From a virus, in IMG/VR virus record IMGVR_UViG_3300030090_001105, positions 1 through 34,472 of that record: a stretch of DNA of 34,472 nt. One strand, given 5' to 3'. A model generated the notes under the pieces. The model made no database searches. It saw nothing but the letters and a program-made list of their open reading frames with translations, and had not been told where the DNA came from. Position 1 is the first letter of the stretch. Every line of letters starts with the position of its first letter. Positions 1 to 10,115 of this stretch are shown here, in pieces. The translations under genes were made by a program, and so were the position numbers.

Positions 1-101
1 AACGGAGCATTAAATCAATTAGGAGCAACAACTATACTCTCACTTACAGAAGATAGTAAAAATGCTAGACTACTCAATGCTAGATATACTCAAGTTAGAG
101 A
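1..101. repeat. Terminal overlap, left copy (circular joint)
   Basis: These 101 bases recur at 34372-34472 with one difference, C at position 3 against T at 34374. The difference falls in the third base of an Asn codon of the tail tubular A gene. Because that gene is open across the joint, the repeat is best read as the overlap of a circular or circularly permuted contig rather than as a physical terminal repeat. A true short terminal repeat cannot be excluded from sequence alone. Confidence 0.9.
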
Positions 102-558
102 TAGTTTATTTAGAAATCATCCTTGGAATTGTTTGCAAAAAAGACTTGCATTAGCAGCAGACACAGACACACCTGCATGGGGATTTTCATCACAATTTAC
201 ACTACCAACAGATTGTTTAAGATTATTAAGAATATTAGATTACGATAGCGATCACAAAGTAGAAGGTCGTAAAATATTAACAGATGCTTCAAGCATGAAA
301 ATTTTATACATATCCAGAGTAGAAGACCCAAATGAATATGATGAATTATTAAGAGAAACTTTATCAGCAGCTTTAGCAGCAGACATAGCTTATGCTATTA
401 CATCATCAAATCCTGTAGCTGTAAATATGTATAATCTCTACAAAGAGAAACTAAAAGAAGCTAGATTTGTTGATGCAACAGAGGGTCAGAATATAGAACA
501 AGAAGAGGGTATGGCAGATGCTATTGATGCTGGTACATTTATTAACTCAAGGTTTTAA
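1..558 (+). CDS. Tail tubular protein A (T7 gp11-like), cut by the window start
   Basis: This is the body of a gp11-like tail tube protein, which forms the ring between portal and tail nozzle in T7-like virions. The frame is open from base 1 (N-G-A-L-N-Q-L-G-A) and ends with TAA at 556-558. The missing start is at the other end of the window: ATG at 34348, giving M-A-S-V-V-D-I-C followed by this sequence. The joined protein is about 193 residues, close to the 196 of T7 gp11. An N-terminal ALNQLGA and a later RNHPWNC stretch are typical of the family as I remember it. Starting at the TTG at 133 would remove conserved sequence and is not supported. The tail tubular B gene follows after 3 bases. 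Confidence 0.9.
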   Translation, partial: NGALNQLGATTILSLTEDSKNARLLNARYTQVRDSLFRNHPWNCLQKRLALAADTDTPAWGFSSQFTLPTDCLRLLRILDYDSDHKVEGRKILTDASSMKILYISRVEDPNEYDELLRETLSAALAADIAYAITSSNPVAVNMYNLYKEKLKEARFVDATEGQNIEQEEGMADAIDAGTFINSRF

Positions 559-561
559 TAT

Positions 562-2889
562 ATGGCAAGAGTATCGGTACAACTTACAAATTTCACTGCG
601 GGTGAATTATCACCTCGTTTAGATGGTCGTAATGATTTATCTAAATATCCTTCTGGATGTAAAACTTTAGAAAATTTTATTGTCTATCCACATGGTAGTG
701 CAGCAAGAAGATCAGGTTCACAATTTATATCTGAAGTAAAAACAAGTTCTAAAAAAACAAGACTAATTCCTTTTGAGTTTTCAACAACACAAACATATAT
801 TTTAGAATTTGGCGATCAGTATATCAGAGTTTATAAAGATAAAGGTCAAGTTCAATCAGGTGGTTCAGCAGTAGAAATATCTACACCTTATCTTGAAGCA
901 GAGTTATTTGATCTAAAGTTTGCACAGAGTGCAGATGTTTTATACATTTGTCATCCTAATCATGAGGTGGAAAAGCTATCAAGAACATCTCATACAAGTT
1001 GGACTTTAGCAGATGTAGATTTTACTAAAGGACCAATGCAAGATGCAAACACAACTACAACAACTTTAAATCCGGGAGCAACTGCTGTTGGCACTGGTGT
1101 TTCATTGGCAGCTTCAGCAACCACAGGAATAAATAGTGGATCAGGATTTCAATCAACAGATGTTGGTAGATTTGTTTTTTTGCATGGTGGATATGCAAAG
1201 ATTACAGGTGTAACAGATACTACAAATGCAACGATTGAAATACTAACAACATTAAGTGCATCTACTGCTACAGCAGATTGGAGACTTGGAGCTTTTTCAG
1301 ATACTACAGGTCATCCTTCTTGCGTAACCTTTTTTGAACAACGATTAGTTTTTGCAGGAACAACTAATCAACCACAAACAGTTTTCTTTTCTAAATCTGG
1401 TGATTATGAAAACATGGATGCTAATATTGGTGGAACGATAGCAGATAGTGATGCAATCATTTATACTATTGCATCGAACCAAGTTAATGCTATTCGTTTT
1501 ATGACCGCTACAAGAACATTAATTATTGGAACAGCAGGTGGTGAATTTTCAGTTTCAGGGGGAGGAGCAGATGTTGCAATTACTCCAACAAATATTTTAA
1601 TTAAAAAACAATCAAATCATGGTGCAGCTAATTTAGATGCTTTGGCTGTAGGTAATGTTACTTTGTTTATGCAAAGAGCTAGAAGAAAAATGAGAGAACT
1701 TGCATATAACTTTGATGTTGATGGTTACATTGCTCCTGACATGACTATACTTGCTGAACATATTACTGAAGGTGGAATAACTCAAATGGCTTATCAACAA
1801 GAACCTAATCAAATTATTTGGTTAGTTCGTGGTGATGGTGAACTTATAGGATTTACTTATCAAAGAGAACAACAAGTAACAGCTTGGCACAGACATATTT
1901 TTGGTGGCAAGTTTGGTGAAGCAACTATTACAGTAACTGATTTTGCAAATATAGCAGATAATACAAAAATAGTTTTGACAAAATCAGATGGTACAAGCAC
2001 AACCTTTAACTCTGCTACATCTGCTACGAGTGGTAAGTTTCATACAACATCTAGCAATAATCAAACAGCAACAAATTTAAAAACATTAATAGATGCAAAT
2101 TCTGATTTCACAGCAACAGTAAGTACAAATACAGTTACGATAAAAGAAACAGCTCCTCAAGCTACAGGTTTTTTAACAATGACTACAGGTGATACAACAA
2201 GACTTGCATCTACAGATGAAGGAAAGGCTATTTGTGAAAGTGTTGCAGTTATTCCAACTGATGATACGGAATATGAAGTTTATATAATTATGAAAAGAAC
2301 AATCAATGGTTCTACAAAAAGATACATAGAAGTTTTAAATACATTTGATTTTACTGAAACAGATAACACTACATTTAATTTTTTAGATAGCCAATTAGAT
2401 TACAATGGCTCTGCTGCAACAACCATATCAGGTTTATCACACCTTGAAGGACAAACAGTTGCAATACTTGCTGATGGTGCAACTCATGCAAACAAAATTG
2501 TTAGTTCAGGAGAAATTTCACTAGATCGTTCAGCAACAAAAGTAAAAGTAGGACTTGCATATACATCTCTACTTCAAACAATGCGAATAGATGCCGGAGC
2601 AAGAGATGGAACTTCTCAATCTAAAACAAAAAGAATATATGAAATAACTATTAGATTGTTTGAAAGTGTTGGTGTAGAAGTAGGACCAGACTTAGATAAT
2701 TTAGAAAGAATACCATTTAGATCATCTGCAAATGCTATGGACCAAGGTATAACTCCATTTACAGGTGATAAAGAGGTCGAGTTTAGAGGCAACTATGAAA
2801 CTGATGGTTTTGTATTTGTAAGACAAACTCAACCTTTACCTTTAACCATTTTATCGTTATACCCAAGGCTAGTAACAAATGACGGATAA
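562..2889 (+). CDS. Tail tubular protein B (T7 gp12-like nozzle protein)
   Basis: A 775-residue protein in the position and size range of T7 gp12 (794 residues), the tail nozzle that continues the tube below gp11. The N-terminus has the pattern seen in this family: FTAGELSPRLDGR, then a YPSGCKTLENFIVYPHG segment, then RRSGSQFI. The middle is rich in beta-forming Thr, Ser and Gly, with a probable inserted Ig-like or beta domain around residues 455-560. The gene follows tail tubular A and overlaps the next gene by 11 bases, so translation is probably coupled. Function rests on family recognition and synteny. Confidence 0.88.
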   Translation: MARVSVQLTNFTAGELSPRLDGRNDLSKYPSGCKTLENFIVYPHGSAARRSGSQFISEVKTSSKKTRLIPFEFSTTQTYILEFGDQYIRVYKDKGQVQSGGSAVEISTPYLEAELFDLKFAQSADVLYICHPNHEVEKLSRTSHTSWTLADVDFTKGPMQDANTTTTTLNPGATAVGTGVSLAASATTGINSGSGFQSTDVGRFVFLHGGYAKITGVTDTTNATIEILTTLSASTATADWRLGAFSDTTGHPSCVTFFEQRLVFAGTTNQPQTVFFSKSGDYENMDANIGGTIADSDAIIYTIASNQVNAIRFMTATRTLIIGTAGGEFSVSGGGADVAITPTNILIKKQSNHGAANLDALAVGNVTLFMQRARRKMRELAYNFDVDGYIAPDMTILAEHITEGGITQMAYQQEPNQIIWLVRGDGELIGFTYQREQQVTAWHRHIFGGKFGEATITVTDFANIADNTKIVLTKSDGTSTTFNSATSATSGKFHTTSSNNQTATNLKTLIDANSDFTATVSTNTVTIKETAPQATGFLTMTTGDTTRLASTDEGKAICESVAVIPTDDTEYEVYIIMKRTINGSTKRYIEVLNTFDFTETDNTTFNFLDSQLDYNGSAATTISGLSHLEGQTVAILADGATHANKIVSSGEISLDRSATKVKVGLAYTSLLQTMRIDAGARDGTSQSKTKRIYEITIRLFESVGVEVGPDLDNLERIPFRSSANAMDQGITPFTGDKEVEFRGNYETDGFVFVRQTQPLPLTILSLYPRLVTNDG

Positions 2890-3334
2890 AACACTACATA
2901 TAGTACCCTACATATCAGATCATGGTAGATTGATTATGCAAAGCCAAATGAACCATGTATTAATGCAAAAAGATGCAAGTTATTTAGAAGAAAGTATGGA
3001 TTTAGAAGAAAAGAATTTAGCATTTTCTGGTTTTATTAATAGCAATCTTGTTGCTAGTGCAGGAATGAAATTGTTATGGGGGGGTGTTGCTGAAGGTTGG
3101 GTGTTAGCAACTCAGGATGTGTGGAGACATCCTATCGTCATTGCTAGAGCAATCAAAAAAAATTTTGAAGTTCTAGCAAAGAACAATAAAATCAAAAGAG
3201 TTCAAACAGCAGTGAGAGCTGACTTTGATATTGGTTTGAAGTTTGCTAAATGGCTTGGTTTAAAAAATGAAGGTATGATGGAATACTATGGTATTGATGG
3301 TAGCCATCATTATAGATATGCGAGGATATTTTAA
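2879..3334 (+). CDS. T7 gp13-like virion assembly protein, GNAT-fold (DUF2833-like)
   Basis: A 151-residue protein between the tail nozzle and internal virion genes, where T7 carries gene 13 (138 residues). The sequence has a GNAT-like course: an initial HIVPYISDHG strand, a central segment LLWGGVAEGWVLATQDVWRH, a helix ARAIKKNFEVL, and an aromatic C-terminus (EYYGIDGSHHYRYAR). Small proteins of this kind are ejected or assembly factors in T7-like phages, not proven acetyltransferases. The start overlaps the nozzle gene by 11 bases, and the stop overlaps the next start as TAATG. Family assignment is from memory. Confidence 0.75.
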   Translation: MTDKTLHIVPYISDHGRLIMQSQMNHVLMQKDASYLEESMDLEEKNLAFSGFINSNLVASAGMKLLWGGVAEGWVLATQDVWRHPIVIARAIKKNFEVLAKNNKIKRVQTAVRADFDIGLKFAKWLGLKNEGMMEYYGIDGSHHYRYARIF

Positions 3335-3768
3335 TGAGTGCAGTATTTAATATAGCAGCAGCACAACAAGCAAAAGCGATTGGTAAATATAATCAACAGA
3401 TTGCTGAAAGAAATGCAAAAGTTAAAGAACAAGAAGCAGAAGCAATACAAAATAAATTAGAATTAGATATTCAAAGATTTGATAAAAAATTTACAGAGCT
3501 TCAAGGAAAAACTAAAACTGCTGTACTTAAATCAGGTGCAACTTTATCTGGATCAGGTTTAAGAATTTTAAGATATAATGCTGAACAGGCGGAAGTAGAA
3601 AAAAATATTATGAGTTACAATGCCAAAATAGGACAACAAAGAAAATTTGAAGAGGCTAACTTTGCTCGTATGCGAGGAAGTCTTGCAAGAATGGAAGCTA
3701 AACAAGCAGAGCTTGGATATTATGCTCAAGCTGGAGAAAGTTTATTAAAAATGTACGGAGATAGTTAA
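3334..3768 (+). CDS. Internal virion protein, T7 gp14-like
   Basis: A 144-residue, almost wholly helical protein rich in Ala, Gln, Lys and Glu. The N-terminus AVFNIAAAQQAKAIG is a mild hydrophobic helix, followed by a long heptad-like region (residues 18-60) and the conserved-looking GATLSGSGLRIL turn near residue 70. Position and character match the gp14-type ejection protein that forms the outer-membrane pore in T7-like phages. It starts and ends in TAATG overlaps within the internal virion operon. The role is inferred from synteny and composition. Confidence 0.72.
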   Translation: MSAVFNIAAAQQAKAIGKYNQQIAERNAKVKEQEAEAIQNKLELDIQRFDKKFTELQGKTKTAVLKSGATLSGSGLRILRYNAEQAEVEKNIMSYNAKIGQQRKFEEANFARMRGSLARMEAKQAELGYYAQAGESLLKMYGDS

Positions 3769-5534
3769 TGCCAAAGATACCAACATTTTCATCGCAAGGA
3801 ACAATTACAACACAGGCTGGTGCTGTAACTACAAATATACAAGCTAATCCAAGAGCAACAACTGCCGGTGCATTAGCAGAGGGAGCTAAAGTTTTAGAAG
3901 ATTATTATATTAAACAAAGAGATAATAATGAAAAACTAGAAGCTAGAAAAAAGTATTATGAATTAAAATCTGAAAAAGATAAAATTTTTGAAAAATATGA
4001 AAACAATCCAGATGAGTTTGCTTCAGTAGAAGGTTTTAACAAAGAGTATGATGCAAAGAAAAATAATGTTTTATCGGGTATAAAAAATAGAAGAGTTAAA
4101 AAAAGACTTACAGATTTATTAGAAATAGATATTGCTGAAGATGTTTATAAAGTTAAAAAAAACTCTTTCAAAGCATTTGAGAGAGAAGACACTGAAAGCT
4201 ATAACAATATTCAAAATACTTTAGCTAACGAATACGATCTTGAAGAAAACGAAAATCTTAAAAATGAAATTCTAATGAAAAGAATTATGGAGGCTAGAGA
4301 TTTTGCTGAAAGACATGATTTAGGTTCAGCTTGGTTAAAAGAAGAGGAAAGAAAAATTAATGGTGATAGCGAATTATTTAATGCAGAGAAAGCTATTGCT
4401 AATAAAGATTTCAAAGGTGCAAAAGAAATATTAAGAAACTCTACATCAATAGATAATGAAAGTTTAGAAAATGAATTATTAAAAATTGAAAAACAAGAAG
4501 TTGAGTATAACGAGACAAGTTTTCATTCAACAAATATAATTAATGGAAACAATACATTAATTGGTGCAGATTTAAAAAATACTACAGAAAAAAAAGTATT
4601 ACAAAATACAGAAAATATTTTAATTGCAGCAGCAGATAAATCAAACTTTAATGCAGCAGCAAAGTTTGCTTATGTTGATGAAGTGTTTGCTAATACAGGA
4701 CTTTTGTCTCCAAGTTATAAAGATTTACTTCAAACTGGTTACGCAACAGGATCAAGTACATCTTTTGATAATGAGGCTGACATTCCTGCTCAACTAAAAA
4801 CTGCTGTGCAAATAGCAGAGATCGCAGATAGAACTGGAAGATTAAATCTTTATACCTCAAGTGAAGAAGAAAGATTTTATAAAAATGTAATTGTTTTAAA
4901 AAAAATTGTTGGCTTAAATGATTTTGAAGCAATTAAAAGAGCAAAAGAATTTGAAATGAATTATGACAAAAAAATGATGTCTGGTATGACTAAACAAAGA
5001 AATAGAGCTTTAGACGAAATAGAAGGAAAATTTGAAGATGTTAAAGCAACAAACATTGGCGAAGTTAGAACATACGCTTCAAGATTATATGATATTTATA
5101 TTTCAATAGGAGTTGATGATAGAAAAGCAAGGGAACAAGTTGTTGAAGATATAGATAAAAATTTAATTGAAATAGATAATCATGCTTATTTTAAAAGAGA
5201 TATTGAACCTTTCAAAACGATTGGTGGACTAGATCAAGTTAAAGGTATGAAAGAATACATTTTAGATAAAAGAATAGAAGGAGCTGATAAAGACGAATAT
5301 TATTTAAGACATAATGGAGGTGGTCAATTTGAAATAAGAAGAAGAGTTGATTTATCACAAGTGTATGGAGATGATAATCAAACTTTAATATTTTATCCAA
5401 AGGATTTATATAAATTATATAAAGAAAGAGAAGCTGAAGGTAAAGAAGTTATCAAACAAGATACTAGAACTCTGCAAGAAAAGAAACAAGAAGCTAAACA
5501 AGAAGCAGAAAGTTTTGAAGGTATAAGTCCGTAA
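3768..5534 (+). CDS. Internal virion protein, T7 gp15-like position
   Basis: A 588-residue protein, mostly alpha-helical and highly charged (Lys, Glu, Asp, Asn). The N-terminal 45 residues are Thr/Ala-rich and low in charge (QGTITTQAGAVTTNIQANPR), followed by coiled-coil-like helices. It lies between the gp14-like gene and the very large gp16-like gene, the place of gp15 in T7-like phages. gp15-type proteins form the ejected periplasmic channel. No enzymatic motif is visible. Stop and next start overlap as TAATG. Confidence 0.7.
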   Translation: MPKIPTFSSQGTITTQAGAVTTNIQANPRATTAGALAEGAKVLEDYYIKQRDNNEKLEARKKYYELKSEKDKIFEKYENNPDEFASVEGFNKEYDAKKNNVLSGIKNRRVKKRLTDLLEIDIAEDVYKVKKNSFKAFEREDTESYNNIQNTLANEYDLEENENLKNEILMKRIMEARDFAERHDLGSAWLKEEERKINGDSELFNAEKAIANKDFKGAKEILRNSTSIDNESLENELLKIEKQEVEYNETSFHSTNIINGNNTLIGADLKNTTEKKVLQNTENILIAAADKSNFNAAAKFAYVDEVFANTGLLSPSYKDLLQTGYATGSSTSFDNEADIPAQLKTAVQIAEIADRTGRLNLYTSSEEERFYKNVIVLKKIVGLNDFEAIKRAKEFEMNYDKKMMSGMTKQRNRALDEIEGKFEDVKATNIGEVRTYASRLYDIYISIGVDDRKAREQVVEDIDKNLIEIDNHAYFKRDIEPFKTIGGLDQVKGMKEYILDKRIEGADKDEYYLRHNGGGQFEIRRRVDLSQVYGDDNQTLIFYPKDLYKLYKEREAEGKEVIKQDTRTLQEKKQEAKQEAESFEGISP

Positions 5535-8500
5535 TGTCTCAAGGAACTAATTTAGATTTAATTTTAAATACAGATTATTTAAGTATTGATGATGAAAAAA
5601 TACTTAAAGAACAACAGGAAAAAGAAAAAATTACTTTAGGTGAAGGTGTTTCTTTAGCTATCAAACAAGAACAAATACTACCTTCAATATTAAGATCATT
5701 TTCTGGAAGTGAATATACGCCTGATTATGATTTTAGAATTGATAATGATTTATTTGATGAGCTTTCAGATGGTATTGATCCTAAATACTGGGATGAGTTT
5801 TCAAATGCTAGTTCAAAAGCTCAAGCCTATCACATTAGACAAAGAATATTAGATGCTCAAGAAGCAAATAAGAAATTAAGCACATTGGGTTTTAAAGGTA
5901 CAGCATTAAGAGTAGGTGCAGCAATATTAGACCCAACAGCTTTAGTTGCAGATGCTGTTACCTTTGGACTTGCTAGACCTTTTATCTACGCAAATCGAGC
6001 ATCAAGATTATCTAAATATATTCGAGCTGGTTACATTGGTGCGGGTCAAGCATCTTTAGTTACAGCTCCTGTAGTTCTTAACGATCCAACAAGAGACATA
6101 GAAGAAATAGGTTATGCAGCATTGATGGGTGGTGCAATAACTTCAGGATTAACAAGATTTCTTGGACCAAAGCATCCAGATATAAATAAGTTTGATGCTA
6201 AATCAAAAGAACTAGGATTATCTATTGAAAAACAAAATCTGAAAGATGAAGGTTTTAAATTCACAGATAAAGGTAATAAATATTTTGGTCCAGAAAAACC
6301 TGCAAACATAAATGAGAATATTGATGAGGTAGATGATTTATTAAAAGAACAAAAAGTAAAAGCTAGACCAAGTAACAAATATTCTAAAGTTGAAAAACAA
6401 ATGATTAAAGATATTGAAAACGAAGTATCAGGTGATGAGTTACTTGATAATTTTTTTGATCGAATAGGTATAACTCCAGATGTAGGCTTTGCAAAAGGAA
6501 GATTTGATAAATCTTCTTTTTTAAGAAGATCAGATAATCCATATATGAGATCAACATCAGAAAAATTAGCAGAAGATACAGTTGGAAATAAAGATCATTC
6601 AAGATCAATTCTAACTGCCGACATACATAAAAACAATTATGCAGGAACAAGGTTAGTCAGATTTTATAAAGAATACGAACCTGCTTTCAAAGATTATTTA
6701 AAAGAAATAGGTAAGTCAGATAAATTTGCTGCTTACAATCTTATGGATCGTATGGAGTTTGGAAATTTAGTTTCAAGAACAATTCGAGGTGAGGTATCAG
6801 ATTTAATTTCAGTGCAAAAAGGTGCAGATGCAACAAGAAAACAATTTAAAAAAATGTTAGATGACTTAAAAGAAAGTGGAGTTGAAGGAGCTGCTCAAGT
6901 ATTAGATAATCCAAATTATTTTCCAAGACATTACAATATAAATAGAATTGTAGAAGTATCGGAAAAACTAGGAGGTGAAAGTAATTTAGTTAATTTTTTA
7001 AAAAACTCTTTAGTTAAAGGTTCTACAAAATTAAATGAAGTTGATGCAAAAGAGATTGCAGGTCATATTTTACACATGGTTAAAAGAGCCAAGTTTAGTG
7101 ATGGCTTATCTGTTGATAGAATATTAAATACTACAGATGAAATTGAGTTAAGAAACTTAATAAAAGATTATACTGATCTTCCTGATTTAGATACGAATAG
7201 ATTAGTAAAAATATTATTAAAACCTCAACCACCTCAAGTTCCAGCAAGATTAAGACGAAGAGCTACATTTGACGAAACCCATGAAGAAGTAATTAATGGT
7301 ATTAAAGTAAAATTTAGTGATTTATTAGATAATAATGCAGAAGGTGTTATAGGTGCATACATCAATCAAATGTCAGGTCATGTATCTTTAGCAAGGGTTG
7401 GTATTAAATCAAAAGAAGATTATTTAAAAATTTTAAATCAAGTTGAAAGAGGTTATGAATTACCTGAAGTAGCAAAAAAATATTCTTCTATAATAGGAAG
7501 AGATAGAAAAAAAAATGAATTAGCAACGCTTGAAACTATTTATAAAAATATAATTGGTATTCCAACTGAAAGAGACATAACCGGTGCAGCAGCTAGAATA
7601 GCAAGAAATTTTAGAAAATATAATTATGCCAATGTTTTTAATCAAGTTGGTTTTGCTCAAATACCAGAACTAGGAAATATTATAGGAACTGCTGGAGTAA
7701 AAAGTTTTGTCAAATATATACCTGAATTTAAAAATATAGTAACAAGAGCTAGAGATGGAAAATTATCAAATGAATTTTTAGATGAAATAGAAACAGTTAT
7801 ATCTGGTACTGGTGCAAATCGTTTAGTTGATAGTGTTATCAATAGAACAGATGATTTTGCAGGTATGACTACAAAGGTTGGAAAAATAGAAAAAACTCTT
7901 GATGTAGCTACAAGAATAACATCTGATTTTTCAGGATTTCATGCAGTTGATACTTTTTCAAGAAGAATGGCTGCTATATCTTCTTTTGATAAACTAGCAA
8001 GATTTGCAACTGGAGAAATAAAATTAAAACCAAGTGATATTAGAAGATATAGAAATATAGGTTTTAGCGATGATGAGTTACAAGCTGTATTTAAAAACAT
8101 AAGAGAAAACTCTAGTTTTGTTGAAGGTGGATTAACAGGTAGAAAAATAAGAAGATTAAATATTGATAGTTGGAAAGATCAAGATTTAGTCAATCGTATG
8201 ACACTATACATGAACAGACATTTAAGAAGAGTTATTCAAGAAAACAATTATGGTGAAATGATGCGTTTTGGTGCTGCTGACAGCACATTAGGTAAAGTTA
8301 TATTTCAATTTAAAAACTTTGTAACAACCGCATATTCAAAACAATTACTACATGGATTGCACATGAGAGATTTTACATTTTTTTCATCATTTATGACATC
8401 AACTATGTTGGCTTCATTAGCTTATGTTGCTCAACAAAATTTACAACTCATAGGTAAAAGAGGTGAGGCAAGAGAAGAGTTTATTAAAAATAGATTATCT

Positions 8501-8848
8501 TTAGAAGCAATAGGTTCAGCAACATTTCAAAGAAATACATTTTCAACAATAATTCCTGCATTTCTTGATACAGGATTATATTTAGCAGGAGCCGATCCTT
8601 TTTTAAATTATAGAACATCTGGACTTGAAACTAATTTATTAACTGGTAATCCTACAGTTGCTTTATTATACAAAATAGCTGGAGCTACTAGAGCAACCGG
8701 AAAATCAATAATTGATGATGATTATGATTTTAGCAAAAGAGATGCTTATAAATGGTTAAGAATAGCTCCATATCAAAATATGCTAGGAGTAAGGAATATT
8801 TTGCAGTATATGATAGATAAAAATGATTTACCAAGAACATCTAATTAA
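5534..8848 (+). CDS. Large internal virion protein, T7 gp16-like ejection protein
   Basis: At 1104 residues this is the longest protein in the genome. The N-terminal third contains a hydrophobic, Ala/Gly-rich region (about residues 125-225: AALMGGAITSGLTRFLG and neighbours) that could insert in a membrane. The rest is largely helical and Lys-rich. It lacks the transglycosylase domain at the N-terminus of T7 gp16, at least by motif. In this position it is expected to be ejected into the cell and help pull DNA inward. It closes the internal virion operon; the next gene starts after a 35-bp gap. Confidence 0.75.
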   Translation: MSQGTNLDLILNTDYLSIDDEKILKEQQEKEKITLGEGVSLAIKQEQILPSILRSFSGSEYTPDYDFRIDNDLFDELSDGIDPKYWDEFSNASSKAQAYHIRQRILDAQEANKKLSTLGFKGTALRVGAAILDPTALVADAVTFGLARPFIYANRASRLSKYIRAGYIGAGQASLVTAPVVLNDPTRDIEEIGYAALMGGAITSGLTRFLGPKHPDINKFDAKSKELGLSIEKQNLKDEGFKFTDKGNKYFGPEKPANINENIDEVDDLLKEQKVKARPSNKYSKVEKQMIKDIENEVSGDELLDNFFDRIGITPDVGFAKGRFDKSSFLRRSDNPYMRSTSEKLAEDTVGNKDHSRSILTADIHKNNYAGTRLVRFYKEYEPAFKDYLKEIGKSDKFAAYNLMDRMEFGNLVSRTIRGEVSDLISVQKGADATRKQFKKMLDDLKESGVEGAAQVLDNPNYFPRHYNINRIVEVSEKLGGESNLVNFLKNSLVKGSTKLNEVDAKEIAGHILHMVKRAKFSDGLSVDRILNTTDEIELRNLIKDYTDLPDLDTNRLVKILLKPQPPQVPARLRRRATFDETHEEVINGIKVKFSDLLDNNAEGVIGAYINQMSGHVSLARVGIKSKEDYLKILNQVERGYELPEVAKKYSSIIGRDRKKNELATLETIYKNIIGIPTERDITGAAARIARNFRKYNYANVFNQVGFAQIPELGNIIGTAGVKSFVKYIPEFKNIVTRARDGKLSNEFLDEIETVISGTGANRLVDSVINRTDDFAGMTTKVGKIEKTLDVATRITSDFSGFHAVDTFSRRMAAISSFDKLARFATGEIKLKPSDIRRYRNIGFSDDELQAVFKNIRENSSFVEGGLTGRKIRRLNIDSWKDQDLVNRMTLYMNRHLRRVIQENNYGEMMRFGAADSTLGKVIFQFKNFVTTAYSKQLLHGLHMRDFTFFSSFMTSTMLASLAYVAQQNLQLIGKRGEAREEFIKNRLSLEAIGSATFQRNTFSTIIPAFLDTGLYLAGADPFLNYRTSGLETNLLTGNPTVALLYKIAGATRATGKSIIDDDYDFSKRDAYKWLRIAPYQNMLGVRNILQYMIDKNDLPRTSN

Positions 8849-8883
8849 TAGACAATGAGACTAATTTTTAATATATACCAACT

Positions 8884-10089
8884 ATGACAATATCTACAAC
8901 AAGTATAAAAAATTCATATTCAGGTGATGGTTCAACTACTAGCTTTGCCTACACCTTTAAAATATTTGCAAACAGTGATTTGCAAGTCATCATAAGAAGC
9001 TCCACAGGGTTAGAAACTGTTAAAACAATAACTACGCATTACACTGTTGCCGGTGCTGGTGATGCTTCAGGAGGATCAATTACTTTCACATCAGGTAATA
9101 TTCCTGCATCTGGTGAAACAGTTGTAATTCGTAGAGCTTTACCACAAACACAATCAATAGATTATATTGCTAACGATCCTTTTCCTGCTGAAAGTCATGA
9201 AGAAGGATTAGACAGAGCTATGATGGCTATTCAACAAGTTCAAGAAGAATTAGATAGATCAATAAAACTATCAAGAACTAATACAATGACTTCAACAGAA
9301 TTTACAAACTCTGCATCAGACAGAGGCGGAAAAGTTTTAGGTTTTGATAGTGCAGGTGAATTAAATGTAACATCAGAGATTGGTTCTAACAAAGGTAATT
9401 GGTCTGCGGGTACTGCGTATGTAGTTAGAGATATTGTTAAAGATACATCAACAAATAATATCTTTATGATTAACACAGCTCACACATCCTCTGGATCACA
9501 ACCTTTAACAACCAATGCTAACTCTGCTAAATATGATTTATTAGTTGATGCAGCTACTGCAACTACTCAAGCCTCTAATGCTGCAACATCAGCAACCGCA
9601 GCAGCGAGTTCAGCTACAGCCGCAGCTAGTTCCGCTACAACAGCTTCTACTCAAGCATCTAACGCATCAACTTCTGCATCTACCGCATCAACACAGGCGA
9701 CTAATGCAGCTAGTTCAGCAACTGCCGCAGCCGCAAGTGCTACAGCAGCAGCAGCTAGTGCGGATGCTTTTGATGACACTTATTTAGGATCAAAATCTTC
9801 AGACCCATCAGTCGATAACGATGGTGATGCTTTAACCTCTGGAGATTTATATTTTAATACAAGCACTAATAGACTTCGTGTTTTTAACGGAAGTGCTTTT
9901 GTAGAAATAGATAGTGGTATGACTAGCTTTACTGTTGCAGGATCAAGCGGTTCAAGTCAGACTATTTCTAATGGAAATACATTAACAATCGCTGCGGGAT
10001 CAGGTATTAGCACAACTGGGAGTGCTACTGATACAGTTACAATAGCTGTAACAGATGATCCAACAGCTCTTGCAATAGCGTTAGGATAG
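8884..10089 (+). CDS. Tail fibre with T7 gp17-type attachment domain
   Basis: A 401-residue fibre. Residues 1-125 match the virion-attachment domain of T7 gp17-type fibres: YSGDGSTTSFAYTFKIF at the start, then TTHYTVAGAGDASGG, IPASGETVVIRR, and DRAMMAIQQVQEEL leading to SIKLSRT. Residues about 225-295 are nearly pure Ala, Ser and Thr in a short repeat (SNAATSATAA and variants), probably a trimeric shaft. The C-terminus is short, beta-rich and without an obvious receptor-binding head. The adhesin role is probably taken by the modular proteins downstream. Another long frame inside the Ala/Ser/Thr region is a low-complexity shadow. Confidence 0.85.
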   Translation: MTISTTSIKNSYSGDGSTTSFAYTFKIFANSDLQVIIRSSTGLETVKTITTHYTVAGAGDASGGSITFTSGNIPASGETVVIRRALPQTQSIDYIANDPFPAESHEEGLDRAMMAIQQVQEELDRSIKLSRTNTMTSTEFTNSASDRGGKVLGFDSAGELNVTSEIGSNKGNWSAGTAYVVRDIVKDTSTNNIFMINTAHTSSGSQPLTTNANSAKYDLLVDAATATTQASNAATSATAAASSATAAASSATTASTQASNASTSASTASTQATNAASSATAAAASATAAAASADAFDDTYLGSKSSDPSVDNDGDALTSGDLYFNTSTNRLRVFNGSAFVEIDSGMTSFTVAGSSGSSQTISNGNTLTIAAGSGISTTGSATDTVTIAVTDDPTALAIALG

Positions 10090-10115
10090 AGATAAAAGGA
10101 TAAAGGAGGATATAA

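Noticed and set aside
133-558. Tail tubular A starting at TTG 133
   Set aside because: The frame is open to base 1 and continues to ATG 34348 across the circular joint with conserved-looking sequence.
9545-9787. 80-codon frame rich in Gln and Leu inside the fibre gene
   Set aside because: It is the other-frame reading of the Ala/Ser/Thr repeats of the fibre shaft and has no independent motif or ribosome site.
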